DNA of 11,765 bases from Bacteroidia bacterium (GCA_030433225.1 JAUIMD010000023.1:1-11765); one strand, 5' to 3'; shown: positions 1 through 7,344, numbered from the stretch's first letter. Notes: a model not told the origin generated them from the letters alone. Made by a program: numbers and translations.

Positions 1-5
1 GCAAA

Positions 6-26
6 GTCCATTTTTGAAAAATGGAC
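6..26. repeat. Perfect 10-bp inverted repeat at the left edge
   Basis: Bases 6-15 (GTCCATTTTT) and 17-26 (AAAAATGGAC) are exact reverse complements around a single central base. As RNA this would fold into a stem of about eight pairs with a five-base loop. No T-run follows on either strand, so it is a poor intrinsic terminator. It could be an operator for the gene that begins about 90 bases downstream or the end of a gene outside the window; the sequence does not decide between these. Confidence 0.5.
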
Positions 27-112
27 CTGGAAAAATAGTGTTGGGCGGCAAGAGCCCTTGTCTTTTGAGTCCTACCTTGAACTCGTATTGGCTGAGCCAT
101 GGATTACGCGCA

Positions 113-283
113 ATGCATCACAAATGCTGTTTAATACTATTAGTTTTATGGGGAATAGCCTATTCTGCAAAGGGGAAAAATGACATTACGCTACACGGTA
201 GGGTAATGGATGAACACACACCGCCCATTGATGTACGCTTCCATATCCATTCCAATAGCGGGAATAGGAGTTGTATCCAATAA
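113..283 (+). pseudogene. Detached 5' part (signal peptide and domain start) of a frameshifted CarboxypepD_reg-like protein
   Basis: Starting at the ATG at 113, this frame reads a short signal peptide (MHHKCCLILLVLWGIAYSA) and then the first strand of a CarboxypepD_reg-like β-sandwich, KNDITLHGRVMDEHT. After base 220 the frame gives unrelated residues and stops at 283. The natural continuation, HRPLMYASISIP, lies in the frame that begins at 210. Joining the two at the CA run (215-220) restores a classic domain start of about 36 residues plus the 382-residue body. The ATG at 113 is preferred over one at 14 because the hydrophobic signal follows it directly. Either the gene is broken by a 2-base loss or the sequence contains an error here. 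I see no programmed frameshift signal. Confidence 0.65.
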
Positions 284-1367
284 AGAAGGTGTCTTTACTT
301 TTCATATCCCATCCTTTTACGAAAACGAACAAATTCAAATCTCCTATTTAGGGTATACTACCCAAACGGTTGAAGTGAATTCCATTCAGGCAGACTCCTC
401 CTATTATTTCGAAATGCAGCAAATTTCAAGTACGCTGGATGAAGTCTTGGTATTGGGAGAAAAACGTGCTAGTGCGGCACGAACCGTAAAAAAAGCCATA
501 AAGAAAATACGTGTTAACTACCCTAAAAACAGCTTTCAACTGCATGGATATTACAGGGACTACATTCGGGAAGTGAACACGGATACGTATAAAAACCTGA
601 CGGAAGCGGCCGTAATCATAGAGGATCATGGCTTTGACAGTGAAGACCACGTAAAATCAAAAATAAAGCTGGAGCAAATTCGATACAATGCTTCCTTTTC
701 TGTGGATTCGGGATTAAATCTTTTGTACGATGGCCAAACAAAGTACATTCCACACGCAAGAATTGGCAAATCAAACGAATTGGCCCTGTTACGACTTCAA
801 GATCCGATCCGCAATCATTACCGCCCGGTTTTTTCGTTTGTAAAAATCCTGGATGAAACGTTCATTCCAAATCATACATTTCGGTACGAATCCGTAATAG
901 AAAATGAATCAGGACGCGTGTATGTCATTGCATTTGGAACCCATAAGACTGTTGATAAACGCGTAAAAACTGAATATTGGGCCAATGGGAAAATTTATAT
1001 TAATGCGGAGGATCTTGCTATATTAAAATTCAGCTATCACGTGGATTGCAAACTCCCAAGCTACTTTGGCGATTTTTTCGACTTTAACCTGGAATATAAA
1101 AAACACATGGATCATTACTTTCTTAACTATATTTCTATGAGTAACTATTTCGAGATGAAAGATTCCAGCTTCTCGGCGCAAAAATTGGGCAAACCTTATT
1201 TCCAACATCGGGAATTTTTCACCAATAAAGTGCAGTTAAAACCGTATATCTCCATCAAAAAGAAGGAGGCCATTCGTAGAGATAAGTCCTTATTTGAGAA
1301 TTACATTCCTGTTCAGGAAGGTTTTTGGGAAGACTACAATTACCTTAGAACGGTTAAAAATGATTGA
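210..1367 (+). CDS. CarboxypepD_reg-like domain protein (main body; signal peptide lies out of frame upstream)
   Basis: This is the main open frame, 385 codons. Its first 60 or so residues are the rest of a CarboxypepD_reg-like β-sandwich: PLMYASISIP, the conserved turn VVSNKEGVFTF, and ISYLGYTTQTVEV. This domain is common in Bacteroidota outer-membrane and secreted proteins. A linker (STLDEVLVLGEK) follows, then an α/β region of about 300 residues (VKKAIKKIRVNYP, LHGYYRDYIRE, YKNLTEAAVII). That region resembles Bacteroidota proteins annotated only as carboxypeptidase-like regulatory domain-containing; their function is unknown to me. The nominal ATG at 210 falls inside the first β-strand region, so it is not a natural start and the protein made from it would lack an export signal. 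The real gene probably began at 113 and is disrupted. It lies 60 bases before the next plus-strand gene and may be co-transcribed with it. The family call is fairly secure. Confidence 0.75.
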   Translation: MNTHRPLMYASISIPIAGIGVVSNKEGVFTFHIPSFYENEQIQISYLGYTTQTVEVNSIQADSSYYFEMQQISSTLDEVLVLGEKRASAARTVKKAIKKIRVNYPKNSFQLHGYYRDYIREVNTDTYKNLTEAAVIIEDHGFDSEDHVKSKIKLEQIRYNASFSVDSGLNLLYDGQTKYIPHARIGKSNELALLRLQDPIRNHYRPVFSFVKILDETFIPNHTFRYESVIENESGRVYVIAFGTHKTVDKRVKTEYWANGKIYINAEDLAILKFSYHVDCKLPSYFGDFFDFNLEYKKHMDHYFLNYISMSNYFEMKDSSFSAQKLGKPYFQHREFFTNKVQLKPYISIKKKEAIRRDKSLFENYIPVQEGFWEDYNYLRTVKND

Positions 1368-1427
1368 ATAAATCGTTGAATCGTAGTTAAGCGAAATACC
1401 CCCATTAACAACAATCATAGATGAATT

Positions 1428-2231
1428 ATGCTGAGATTACTCAATGCCTTTAAACACATTTTATTCTTTTGCATTCTCACCATTTTAACACAAGTGGGCG
1501 GAATAGTTTATTTGCTTTCGGTCTGGGTTGCAGGCAAATTACCTGATAAAATAAGATTTAAAACAGTATACGTTTTTGTACTTATTTATACCAGTGCTAC
1601 GTTTTTAATTGTTCCTGTACTTGCCCCTTTCGGTGGAAGAGTAAAAGTATCTACGAATGAAAATTTAAAACCTGCGAGTCCAATTACGACCTTATTCAAT
1701 CGAAATTATGTTACACCCGAATTAAATTCGCAACTCCTACACCTTTCTAATAATTCCAAGCTAACACAGCCCTCAATTCAGGTTCGGTATTTGGACGCCT
1801 GTTTTCCATTTTTAAACCAATTCCCATTGTTGCCGCATTTAAGTCACTATGATGGGAACAAAATCGACCTGAGTTTGGTGTACGAAAACAAACAGGGAGA
1901 GATCGTGAATAAGAGTAAATCAATCAGTGGTTATGGTGTTTTTGAAGGACCAAAAGAAAATGAATTTGACCAAACTGCATATTGTAAGAAGGAAGGATAC
2001 TTTCAGTATGATTACCCCAAATACCTGACCCTTGGAAAAATAAATAAACAACTTCAATTTTCAGAATTCGGAACCCGATTGCTTTTAGAAGCAATTTTGG
2101 ATTCTCCGGGCTTTGGAAAAATATTTATAGAACCTCACTTAAAAGAAAGACTGGGAGTACACGATAAGCGAATCCGATTTCAGGGCTGCCGTGCGGTTAG
2201 GCACGATGATCACATCCACATTCAGTTGTAA
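1428..2231 (+). CDS. Membrane-anchored LAS-type (M15/M74-like) zinc metallopeptidase homologue
   Basis: This is a 267-residue protein. Two hydrophobic segments (about residues 8-34 and 46-66) should anchor it in the inner membrane, followed by a domain of about 200 residues. That domain carries the metal-site pattern of LAS peptidases (VanY, D-Ala-D-Ala carboxypeptidase, MepA): SHYDGNKID at 139-147 gives His140 and Asp147 with the standard spacing, and HDDHIHIQL at the C-terminus gives His262-x-His264. A stretch before the HxH, GKIFIEPHLKERL (230-242), resembles MepA-type sequences. In this family the His-Asp-His set binds zinc and the enzyme cleaves peptidoglycan peptide bonds. From this I infer a cell-wall endopeptidase or carboxypeptidase, although the substrate is not shown by sequence. 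The domain also has four cysteines (125, 186, 254, and one in the first membrane segment). The 3' end stops 11 bases from the convergent TolC gene. I recognise the catalytic pattern, not a named gene. Confidence 0.72.
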   Translation: MLRLLNAFKHILFFCILTILTQVGGIVYLLSVWVAGKLPDKIRFKTVYVFVLIYTSATFLIVPVLAPFGGRVKVSTNENLKPASPITTLFNRNYVTPELNSQLLHLSNNSKLTQPSIQVRYLDACFPFLNQFPLLPHLSHYDGNKIDLSLVYENKQGEIVNKSKSISGYGVFEGPKENEFDQTAYCKKEGYFQYDYPKYLTLGKINKQLQFSEFGTRLLLEAILDSPGFGKIFIEPHLKERLGVHDKRIRFQGCRAVRHDDHIHIQL

Positions 2232-2242
2232 TTAGCGGATAC

Positions 2243-3631
2243 CTAAATCAACTGGTTCGTCAGGTATAGATACGTAAGCAACTCCATTTGATAATCGATT
2301 TGAATTTCGATGAGTTTCAACTGGCCGGTGATGTATTTTTCCTGGCGTTTGATATAAAGAAAAACAGAGCTTTCTCCATAGCGGAACTTCTCGTTTTCGT
2401 TTTCCATCAATGTTTTGTAGCTCGCTACGTTTTGTTGCATCAGCTCGTATTGCGCTTGCTTCAGTTGCAGTTGAATGCTGCTGTTTTCAATTTTATTGTT
2501 CAGTTCGTTGGTCTTGTTCAGCAGTTCCAGTTCGTATTCCTGAATTTTGATTTCTCCTTTGTCAATCTCACCCCGCTCCGTTCTCCACAAAATGGGGGTA
2601 GAAAACTCAAGCCCCAATTTGTAATTATCAGTAGGGTAAAATCCGGCATCATCTCCACCGGCATTTATGAGCGGATTGTATTTCACCTTTAATTTCGGCT
2701 TTAGTTTGTCGCGCTTTAATTTTTGCTCCAGCTCGTAATAGGTAATTTTATTTTCGGTGGAGAGCAACAGCGGATGTCCGGAAAGATCAACCGAAGACAG
2801 GTTGTTTACGTGCACAAAATGGCGGGTGTAATCATCGGGGGTGGTGGCCTCCTGCAAGGCAACCGGGCTTCCTTCAAACCATAGAAAATTCTCAAGCATC
2901 TGCCGTGCCTTGCTCAATCCCATGCTGTTTTTCTGCTGCCAGCTTATGGCATCCTGCAATAAGGTAGCCGCCTCCAGGGTATCCATCGTAGTTTTCTCAC
3001 CCTGCAAATACGACTGAACGGTATGCTGTTTGTATTCTTCCGCAATACGAATGTTCTCATCCAATACCTGGCGAATGGCCTCATACTGCTGCCAGATTAA
3101 ATAGGCTTGGGTAGCGTCAAAAACTAAATCCTGTAACAGCAGGCGTCTTTCCAAAACGGACATGGCATTAAATACTTCGGCCTGTTTAATGCTAATGCGG
3201 CGTTCGTTGTTCAGCACTCCCTGCAACACGTCCACCTCTACCCCAACGTTCCACAAACCATCTTCACCGGTGGTATTTTCAGGGTTCAGGTAGTATCCTT
3301 CAGCTTTATCGTATCCACCCACCACGCTTACTCCAATGGGAGTTGGAATTTTAAGTTTTACCCCATATTTATTGTAATACTCCTTGCCGTCAAACTGTTT
3401 TTGGTCCCAGCCCGCGTTCACCACGGGGTCTAACGCACCTTTGGCCGATAGCAATTCCGCCCTTCCTTTTTCCAGGTTTAATTCTGCCTTTTGAGCAATG
3501 GGGTGGTAACTGAAAATGTTCTCGATAAATTCGTTGTAGAACAAAATACGTGTACTGTCCTGTGCAAACCCGGCAAAGGGTAAGAGGAGGCAGACTCCCA
3601 GCACAAAAAAGTAAATAAAGGCTTTGCGCAT
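2243..3631 (-). CDS. TolC-family outer-membrane efflux protein
   Basis: This 462-residue protein begins with a clear signal peptide (residues 1-23, ending FAGFA before QDS). Two long α-helical, coiled-coil-rich OEP repeats follow, at about 30-240 and 340-460, with β-strand-like segments between them (YYNKYGVKLKIPTPIGVSVV; YKLGLEFSTPILW) that fit the outer-membrane barrel. In this family three subunits form a channel through the outer membrane and periplasm that docks on an inner-membrane pump. The length is normal. The upstream HlyD-type gene ends one base before this ATG (stop TAA, one base, ATG), so the two are almost certainly translationally coupled. It is the last gene of the ABC-HlyD-TolC operon. 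No terminator fits in the 11 bases before the convergent peptidase gene. Confidence 0.93.
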   Translation of the reverse strand: MRKAFIYFFVLGVCLLLPFAGFAQDSTRILFYNEFIENIFSYHPIAQKAELNLEKGRAELLSAKGALDPVVNAGWDQKQFDGKEYYNKYGVKLKIPTPIGVSVVGGYDKAEGYYLNPENTTGEDGLWNVGVEVDVLQGVLNNERRISIKQAEVFNAMSVLERRLLLQDLVFDATQAYLIWQQYEAIRQVLDENIRIAEEYKQHTVQSYLQGEKTTMDTLEAATLLQDAISWQQKNSMGLSKARQMLENFLWFEGSPVALQEATTPDDYTRHFVHVNNLSSVDLSGHPLLLSTENKITYYELEQKLKRDKLKPKLKVKYNPLINAGGDDAGFYPTDNYKLGLEFSTPILWRTERGEIDKGEIKIQEYELELLNKTNELNNKIENSSIQLQLKQAQYELMQQNVASYKTLMENENEKFRYGESSVFLYIKRQEKYITGQLKLIEIQIDYQMELLTYLYLTNQLI

Positions 3632-3632
3632 A

Positions 3633-5006
3633 TTATTTTACAGATTTAATGGGGGCTTTGCGTTTCACATCTTCAGAATCTTTGCCACTACTTTGATAAT
3701 AATCAGCGGGGAAACCGTTGAGTTTTCGCCACAATTCATACCATAAAGGAACGTTTTTGAGAAGCATGAATCCCTGCACACCCGTTCCCACCCGTAATTC
3801 CTTTGGCCATTCTTTTTCAGTGGATGGACTGATTAGTACCCGGTACAATCCATTATCGCCAATAAAACGATCAATGGCCACAACATTGCCGTAAAAGGCA
3901 CCCGTGGCCGACTCGGGCCATCCACTAATCACAATGGCCGGCCATCCATCAAAACGCAGGGTGGATTTACTGCCAATGCTAATCAGGGGCAAATCCTGCG
4001 GCTTCAGGTACACTTCCACCGCCAGCTCGTAATTCGATGGCATAATGGTGGCAATATCTGCTCCTTCTTTAATGGTTTCGCCAATACCCTTTGTTATGGT
4101 TTTGGTGATGTAACCCGATTGAGGGGAGGTAATAAAATACAAATCTTTACGTGCCTGGTAATTGCTTAATTGGTTTTTAAGTTTTGAAAGTTCGGCTAAG
4201 GCTTCCATTTTTGCCGAAATGGCCGATTGCTGATCGGATTGTGATTTGGCCAGCTTATCCGCATATTCCTTTTCTATGGCCAGCATTTCGATAGTTAGCG
4301 TGGTAAGCTCGTTCTTTTGGTTGGAAAGCTTGTTCTCCTGCACGTTAACTTTTGCCCCAACATTTTGGAGTTTCAGCTCCTTTTCCTGCAATTCACTCAG
4401 GGTTTTCAAACCTTTATCGTAAAGCTCACGGGTACGTGAAAGCTGGTTGCGGGCAATTTCAAGATTGGTAGTATAGGCCACCAAATCGATGCTGTCCATT
4501 TTTATTTTATTCTCGGTTTGCGTCATTTTCAGCAGGTTCTGCTGCGTTTTTAAAGTAAGGGCTTCCTGCAGCGCCAAAAACTGGTTTTGCAGGGCACTGA
4601 TTTTTTGGTCGTACGAAGTAATGCTTTGCTCTTTAGCCCTCACCTGTTCGTTGGTACGTGCAATTAAATCGGGGTCGAAATACTCGCTTTTCACCTCCGA
4701 AATATACGCAATGGTATCTCCGGCCTCCACAAAATCCCCTTCCTGCACAAACCAGTTTTCGAGCCTTCCCGCAATAATGCTGTGAATGGCTTGTGGCCGT
4801 TGTTCCGGCGATCGCGTGGTTACGTACCCCTTGGCGGTTATGTTTTGGGTCCAGGGCAGTAGCAACGCAATGAGTGCCGCTATTAATAAGGCAAAAAGCA
4901 ACCATAAGGTAAGGTTGCGGATGTGATGGTTCCTCAGCAGCGAATAGGCCTTGAACTTCTCAATGTCCACCAAATGGGAAATGCTATTTTCTGAAATGTT
5001 TAACAT
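3633..5006 (-). CDS. HlyD-family periplasmic adaptor (membrane fusion protein)
   Basis: This 457-residue protein has a cytoplasmic N-terminus of about 30 residues and one membrane span (about 31-51). A biotinyl-lipoyl-like half-domain follows (about 73-107, IIAGRLENWFVQEGDFVEAGD), then a long coiled coil (about 112-290). The second lipoyl half comes next (SPQSGYITKTITKGIGETIKEG), and a β-barrel region runs to about residue 425. This is the standard layout of adaptors that bridge an inner-membrane ABC pump and a TolC channel. The basic C-terminal tail (EDVKRKAPIKSVK) follows the last structured part. It lies 15 bases after the ABC gene and 1 base before the TolC gene. The substrate cannot be told from the sequence. 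The N-terminal third recalls adaptors in similar three-gene clusters in other Bacteroidota, which is from memory. Confidence 0.92.
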   Translation of the reverse strand: MLNISENSISHLVDIEKFKAYSLLRNHHIRNLTLWLLFALLIAALIALLLPWTQNITAKGYVTTRSPEQRPQAIHSIIAGRLENWFVQEGDFVEAGDTIAYISEVKSEYFDPDLIARTNEQVRAKEQSITSYDQKISALQNQFLALQEALTLKTQQNLLKMTQTENKIKMDSIDLVAYTTNLEIARNQLSRTRELYDKGLKTLSELQEKELKLQNVGAKVNVQENKLSNQKNELTTLTIEMLAIEKEYADKLAKSQSDQQSAISAKMEALAELSKLKNQLSNYQARKDLYFITSPQSGYITKTITKGIGETIKEGADIATIMPSNYELAVEVYLKPQDLPLISIGSKSTLRFDGWPAIVISGWPESATGAFYGNVVAIDRFIGDNGLYRVLISPSTEKEWPKELRVGTGVQGFMLLKNVPLWYELWRKLNGFPADYYQSSGKDSEDVKRKAPIKSVK

Positions 5007-5021
5007 AAAGGCTGGCTTTTG

Positions 5022-6662
5022 TTAGGGAATAGTAACAATACGGTCGGCATGTTTGGCCCAATAAGTAAAATCGGAAATCACCAGTACCGTCCAGTTTCGT
5101 TTTTTATCCATCACGTATTCAATAATTCGTTTCTTTTCTTCCTCTGCCACAAAGTGCAGGGGTTCCTCCAGCAGCAATAATTTGGGATCGCCCACCAAAA
5201 TACGGGCAAACAAAAGTTTAGGTATAATGCTATCCGGCAGGCGTCTGCCACCGCTATCCACCATGCTGTTTATACCCTTGGATTGTTCATTAATGTAGGC
5301 CTGCAAGCCCAGTACCTCCACCACCTCCTGCACTTTTTTATCGGGAATGTTTCTCCCTAAATCGATGTTTTCTTTGATGGTTCCTTCAAAAATTTGGTTG
5401 GGTGGAAAAAATACCCCCACATTGCTGAAAAGGTCATCGCGCTGGTAGTTTTCAAGCGGGATTCCGTTAATGCGCAACAGGCCTTCATCCACATTATGTA
5501 TGCCCGCTATGAGCTGAATCAACGTGGTTTTACCGGCCCCCGACTCACCGGCCAGCACCACCTTTTCGTTGTGCCCTATTTCAAAACTGACCTTGTTTAA
5601 AATTTTATTTTCGCCCGGATCAAAGCCAAAAGAAATATTTTCTGCTTTAACGGACAGCCCCTTTTCCGGGGTTAGGGCGGCGCTTCCATGTCCATTATCC
5701 AGCGGAAGATCGGTGATGTACCCGATTTTTTCAAAGGCGGTGAGCACATCATAAATAACCTCAATGGTGCCCAAAATCTTCTCCACACTGTTAATAATCA
5801 GGATGATTACAATTTCGGCCGCCACAAACTGACCAATGTTCATTTGTTCCCTGAACACCAAAACACCTCCCAGCACCAATAACGATGCCGCTACGAGCAC
5901 CTTAAAACCAATGAAAATTTTAAACTGATTAAGCAGTACTTTAAAATGCGATTCACGTGAACTGATGTAATCCGTTACAATATCGTCGGTTTTATCGAGG
6001 TGGAAATTGCTTTTGGAGTTGAGCTTAAACACCCTGTTTACCCGCGCCATTTCTTCCAGCCAGTGCGCCATGTTGTACTTGTACTTACTTTCCTTCAAAC
6101 TGGTAGCCATTCCCTTAGGCCCAATGATGCGGGTTACCAGCCAAAAAACCAGGGCCATGGCAATGCCCAGAAAAATAAACACCGGGCTGTAAATAGTAAG
6201 CAGCAGCAAGCCAAATACGATTTGAAATCCTGACAGAGAAAAATCGATAAGAATTTTGGGCAGTCCTTTTTGAATAGTCAACGTGTCAAAAAAACGGTTA
6301 ACCAGCTCGGGCATGTGCACTTTATCCAGGTGGATAAACGATATTTTAGGAATGCGAAAAGAGAATTCGAATGCCGACCGGGTGAACAGGTCCTGCTGGA
6401 TATTTTCCACAATACGAATTTGCAATACCTGTAAAACACCTGCCAGTAAAATACCCGCCAATACAAAAGCCACCATCAAATACCAGGTGTTGGTTACTTC
6501 GCCGGTTTGCAGATAATTTACAATGGCCTGTATTCCAAGCGGCAATGATAAGTTAATGAGCCCGTTAAAAATGGCAAAAATATAGATTTGCCGAAGGTCG
6601 AGCCTGTAAATTTTTAACAGGCCCCAAAACCTTTTTAAGGATGACACATGCGTTTCTGCCAT
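5022..6662 (-). CDS. ABC exporter (fused membrane and ATPase domains) with a degenerate ATPase
   Basis: This 546-residue half-transporter has a type-1 exporter membrane domain at about residues 25-310, with hydrophobic spans including 26-48, 60-80, 143-180 and 250-295, and an ATPase domain at about 335-546. There is no C39 peptidase domain at the N-terminus. Walker A is intact (GESGAGKTT, 372-380). Other motifs are changed. The Q-loop glutamine position holds proline (VFFPPNQIFEGTI). The LSGGQ signature reads LPDSI (475-479). The Walker B aspartate is Glu499 (LLLLEEP). The D-loop SALD is absent, and the H-loop histidine is Asp531 (VISDFTYW). The gene heads the operon with the HlyD and TolC genes and presumably drives export across the envelope. 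It may pair with another ABC protein, hydrolyse ATP poorly, or work in an unusual way. I recall similar sequences in Flavobacteriia, so the degeneration may be a family trait rather than decay. Confidence 0.9.
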   Translation of the reverse strand: MAETHVSSLKRFWGLLKIYRLDLRQIYIFAIFNGLINLSLPLGIQAIVNYLQTGEVTNTWYLMVAFVLAGILLAGVLQVLQIRIVENIQQDLFTRSAFEFSFRIPKISFIHLDKVHMPELVNRFFDTLTIQKGLPKILIDFSLSGFQIVFGLLLLTIYSPVFIFLGIAMALVFWLVTRIIGPKGMATSLKESKYKYNMAHWLEEMARVNRVFKLNSKSNFHLDKTDDIVTDYISSRESHFKVLLNQFKIFIGFKVLVAASLLVLGGVLVFREQMNIGQFVAAEIVIILIINSVEKILGTIEVIYDVLTAFEKIGYITDLPLDNGHGSAALTPEKGLSVKAENISFGFDPGENKILNKVSFEIGHNEKVVLAGESGAGKTTLIQLIAGIHNVDEGLLRINGIPLENYQRDDLFSNVGVFFPPNQIFEGTIKENIDLGRNIPDKKVQEVVEVLGLQAYINEQSKGINSMVDSGGRRLPDSIIPKLLFARILVGDPKLLLLEEPLHFVAEEEKKRIIEYVMDKKRNWTVLVISDFTYWAKHADRIVTIP

Positions 6663-6711
6663 AGTTATTTGCAGGGTTTTCGTTCAATGTTAAGTACTGT
6701 ATTTCAAAATA

Positions 6712-6735
6712 TCCTGAAAGGTTTTTTGTTCAGGA
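6712..6735. promoter_or_regulatory. Dyad-symmetric element upstream of the export operon
   Basis: TCCTGAA (6712-6718) and TTCAGGA (6729-6735) are perfect inverted half-sites separated by 10 bases, giving 17-base centre spacing. The element lies 50-73 bases upstream of the ABC start codon. It directly abuts a weak match to the Bacteroidota -7 element on the minus strand (ATATTTTG, 6712 down to 6705; consensus TAnnTTTG). A position across the -33/-7 spacer would suit a repressor operator, but no regulator gene is in the window and no -33 TTTG is present at the usual distance. The symmetry is observed; the role is inferred. Confidence 0.35.
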
Positions 6736-6817
6736 ATTGAGTTTTTTTTAACAAATTAGGATGGCTTTGTAGCTAATGCCCAAAACACGCATATAACTGT
6801 ACATGCTAATTTAACCC

Positions 6818-6847
6818 TTTTGTGGAGCAAGTATGGTATAACATTTG
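6818..6847 (+). promoter_or_regulatory. Possible Bacteroidota-type promoter for the collagen-like lipoprotein
   Basis: TTTTG at 6818-6822 and AACATTTG at 6840-6847 are separated by 17 bases and approximate the -33 TTTG and -7 TAnnTTTG elements of the Bacteroidota primary sigma factor. An alternative -7 is TACTTTTA at 6876-6883, which lies closer to the ATG at 6908 but has no -33 element at the right distance. Both are imperfect. Confidence 0.25.
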
Positions 6848-6907
6848 CGGTTAACCCGAAAACTCCATTTTTAATTACTTTTAGCTTCATAAAAAAACAT
6901 ACTCCCT

Positions 6908-7342
6908 ATGAAAAAAATTCTTACGTTTCTGCTTGCATGTTCTGCACTTTTTTTAAGCTGTACCGGGCCTGAAGGGCCAATGGGGCCTCCCGGAGAAAAC
7001 GGATCGGCCAATTTCTCCATCGCATATTTTACGGTTGACCAATGGATTTTGTCGGATGACCAGGCCTATTTTTATGCGGATGTCTCCTATTCTGACCTTA
7101 CCACTTTTGTATACAACGAGGGGGTTATTGTGGGATATTTGATGCAAAATTTTAATACCGATATGGAATACCAGGTACCGCTGCCATTCGACATTTATTA
7201 CAACAACGAGGAGGCCAGCTGGACAGAAACCATTTCCTTTGATTTTGTACCCGGAAGCATTCGCTTTTACTACGAACCTTCCGACTTTTTTACCGGGTTC
7301 ACACCGCCTGCCTGCACCTTTAAAATTGCATTGGTTTGGTAA
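6908..7342 (+). CDS. Small lipoprotein with a short collagen-like Gly-X-Y segment
   Basis: This 144-residue protein has a lipoprotein signal peptide (MKKILTFLLACSALFLSC). Cys18 is the likely lipidated residue, because LLAC at 8-11 would leave too short a hydrophobic region. Directly after it come four Gly-X-Y triplets (GPE GPM GPP GEN, 20-31) and another Gly. The remaining 110 or so residues are rich in aromatic and acidic residues and look like β-strands (YFTVDQWILSDDQAYFYADVSY). Similar small lipoproteins with a collagen-like start are common in Bacteroidota; their function is not established. Four triplets are too few for a stable collagen helix and more likely act as an extended linker from the lipid anchor. 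It is divergent from the export operon, monocistronic, and followed two bases later by a hairpin terminator. Confidence 0.8.
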   Translation: MKKILTFLLACSALFLSCTGPEGPMGPPGENGSANFSIAYFTVDQWILSDDQAYFYADVSYSDLTTFVYNEGVIVGYLMQNFNTDMEYQVPLPFDIYYNNEEASWTETISFDFVPGSIRFYYEPSDFFTGFTPPACTFKIALVW

Positions 7343-7344
7343 TA

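Noticed and set aside
43..57. GGGC/GCCC mini-hairpin
   Set aside because: Only four pairs with a seven-base loop and no T-run; expected by chance.
14..112. N-terminal extension of the first gene from an ATG at 14
   Set aside because: The 33 extra residues are not signal-like and precede a clean signal peptide at 113; they overlap the palindrome at 6-26 and look non-coding.
4633..4905. 90-codon minus-strand frame inside the HlyD gene
   Set aside because: It overlaps a well-supported adaptor gene in another frame, and its translation has no domain-like features.
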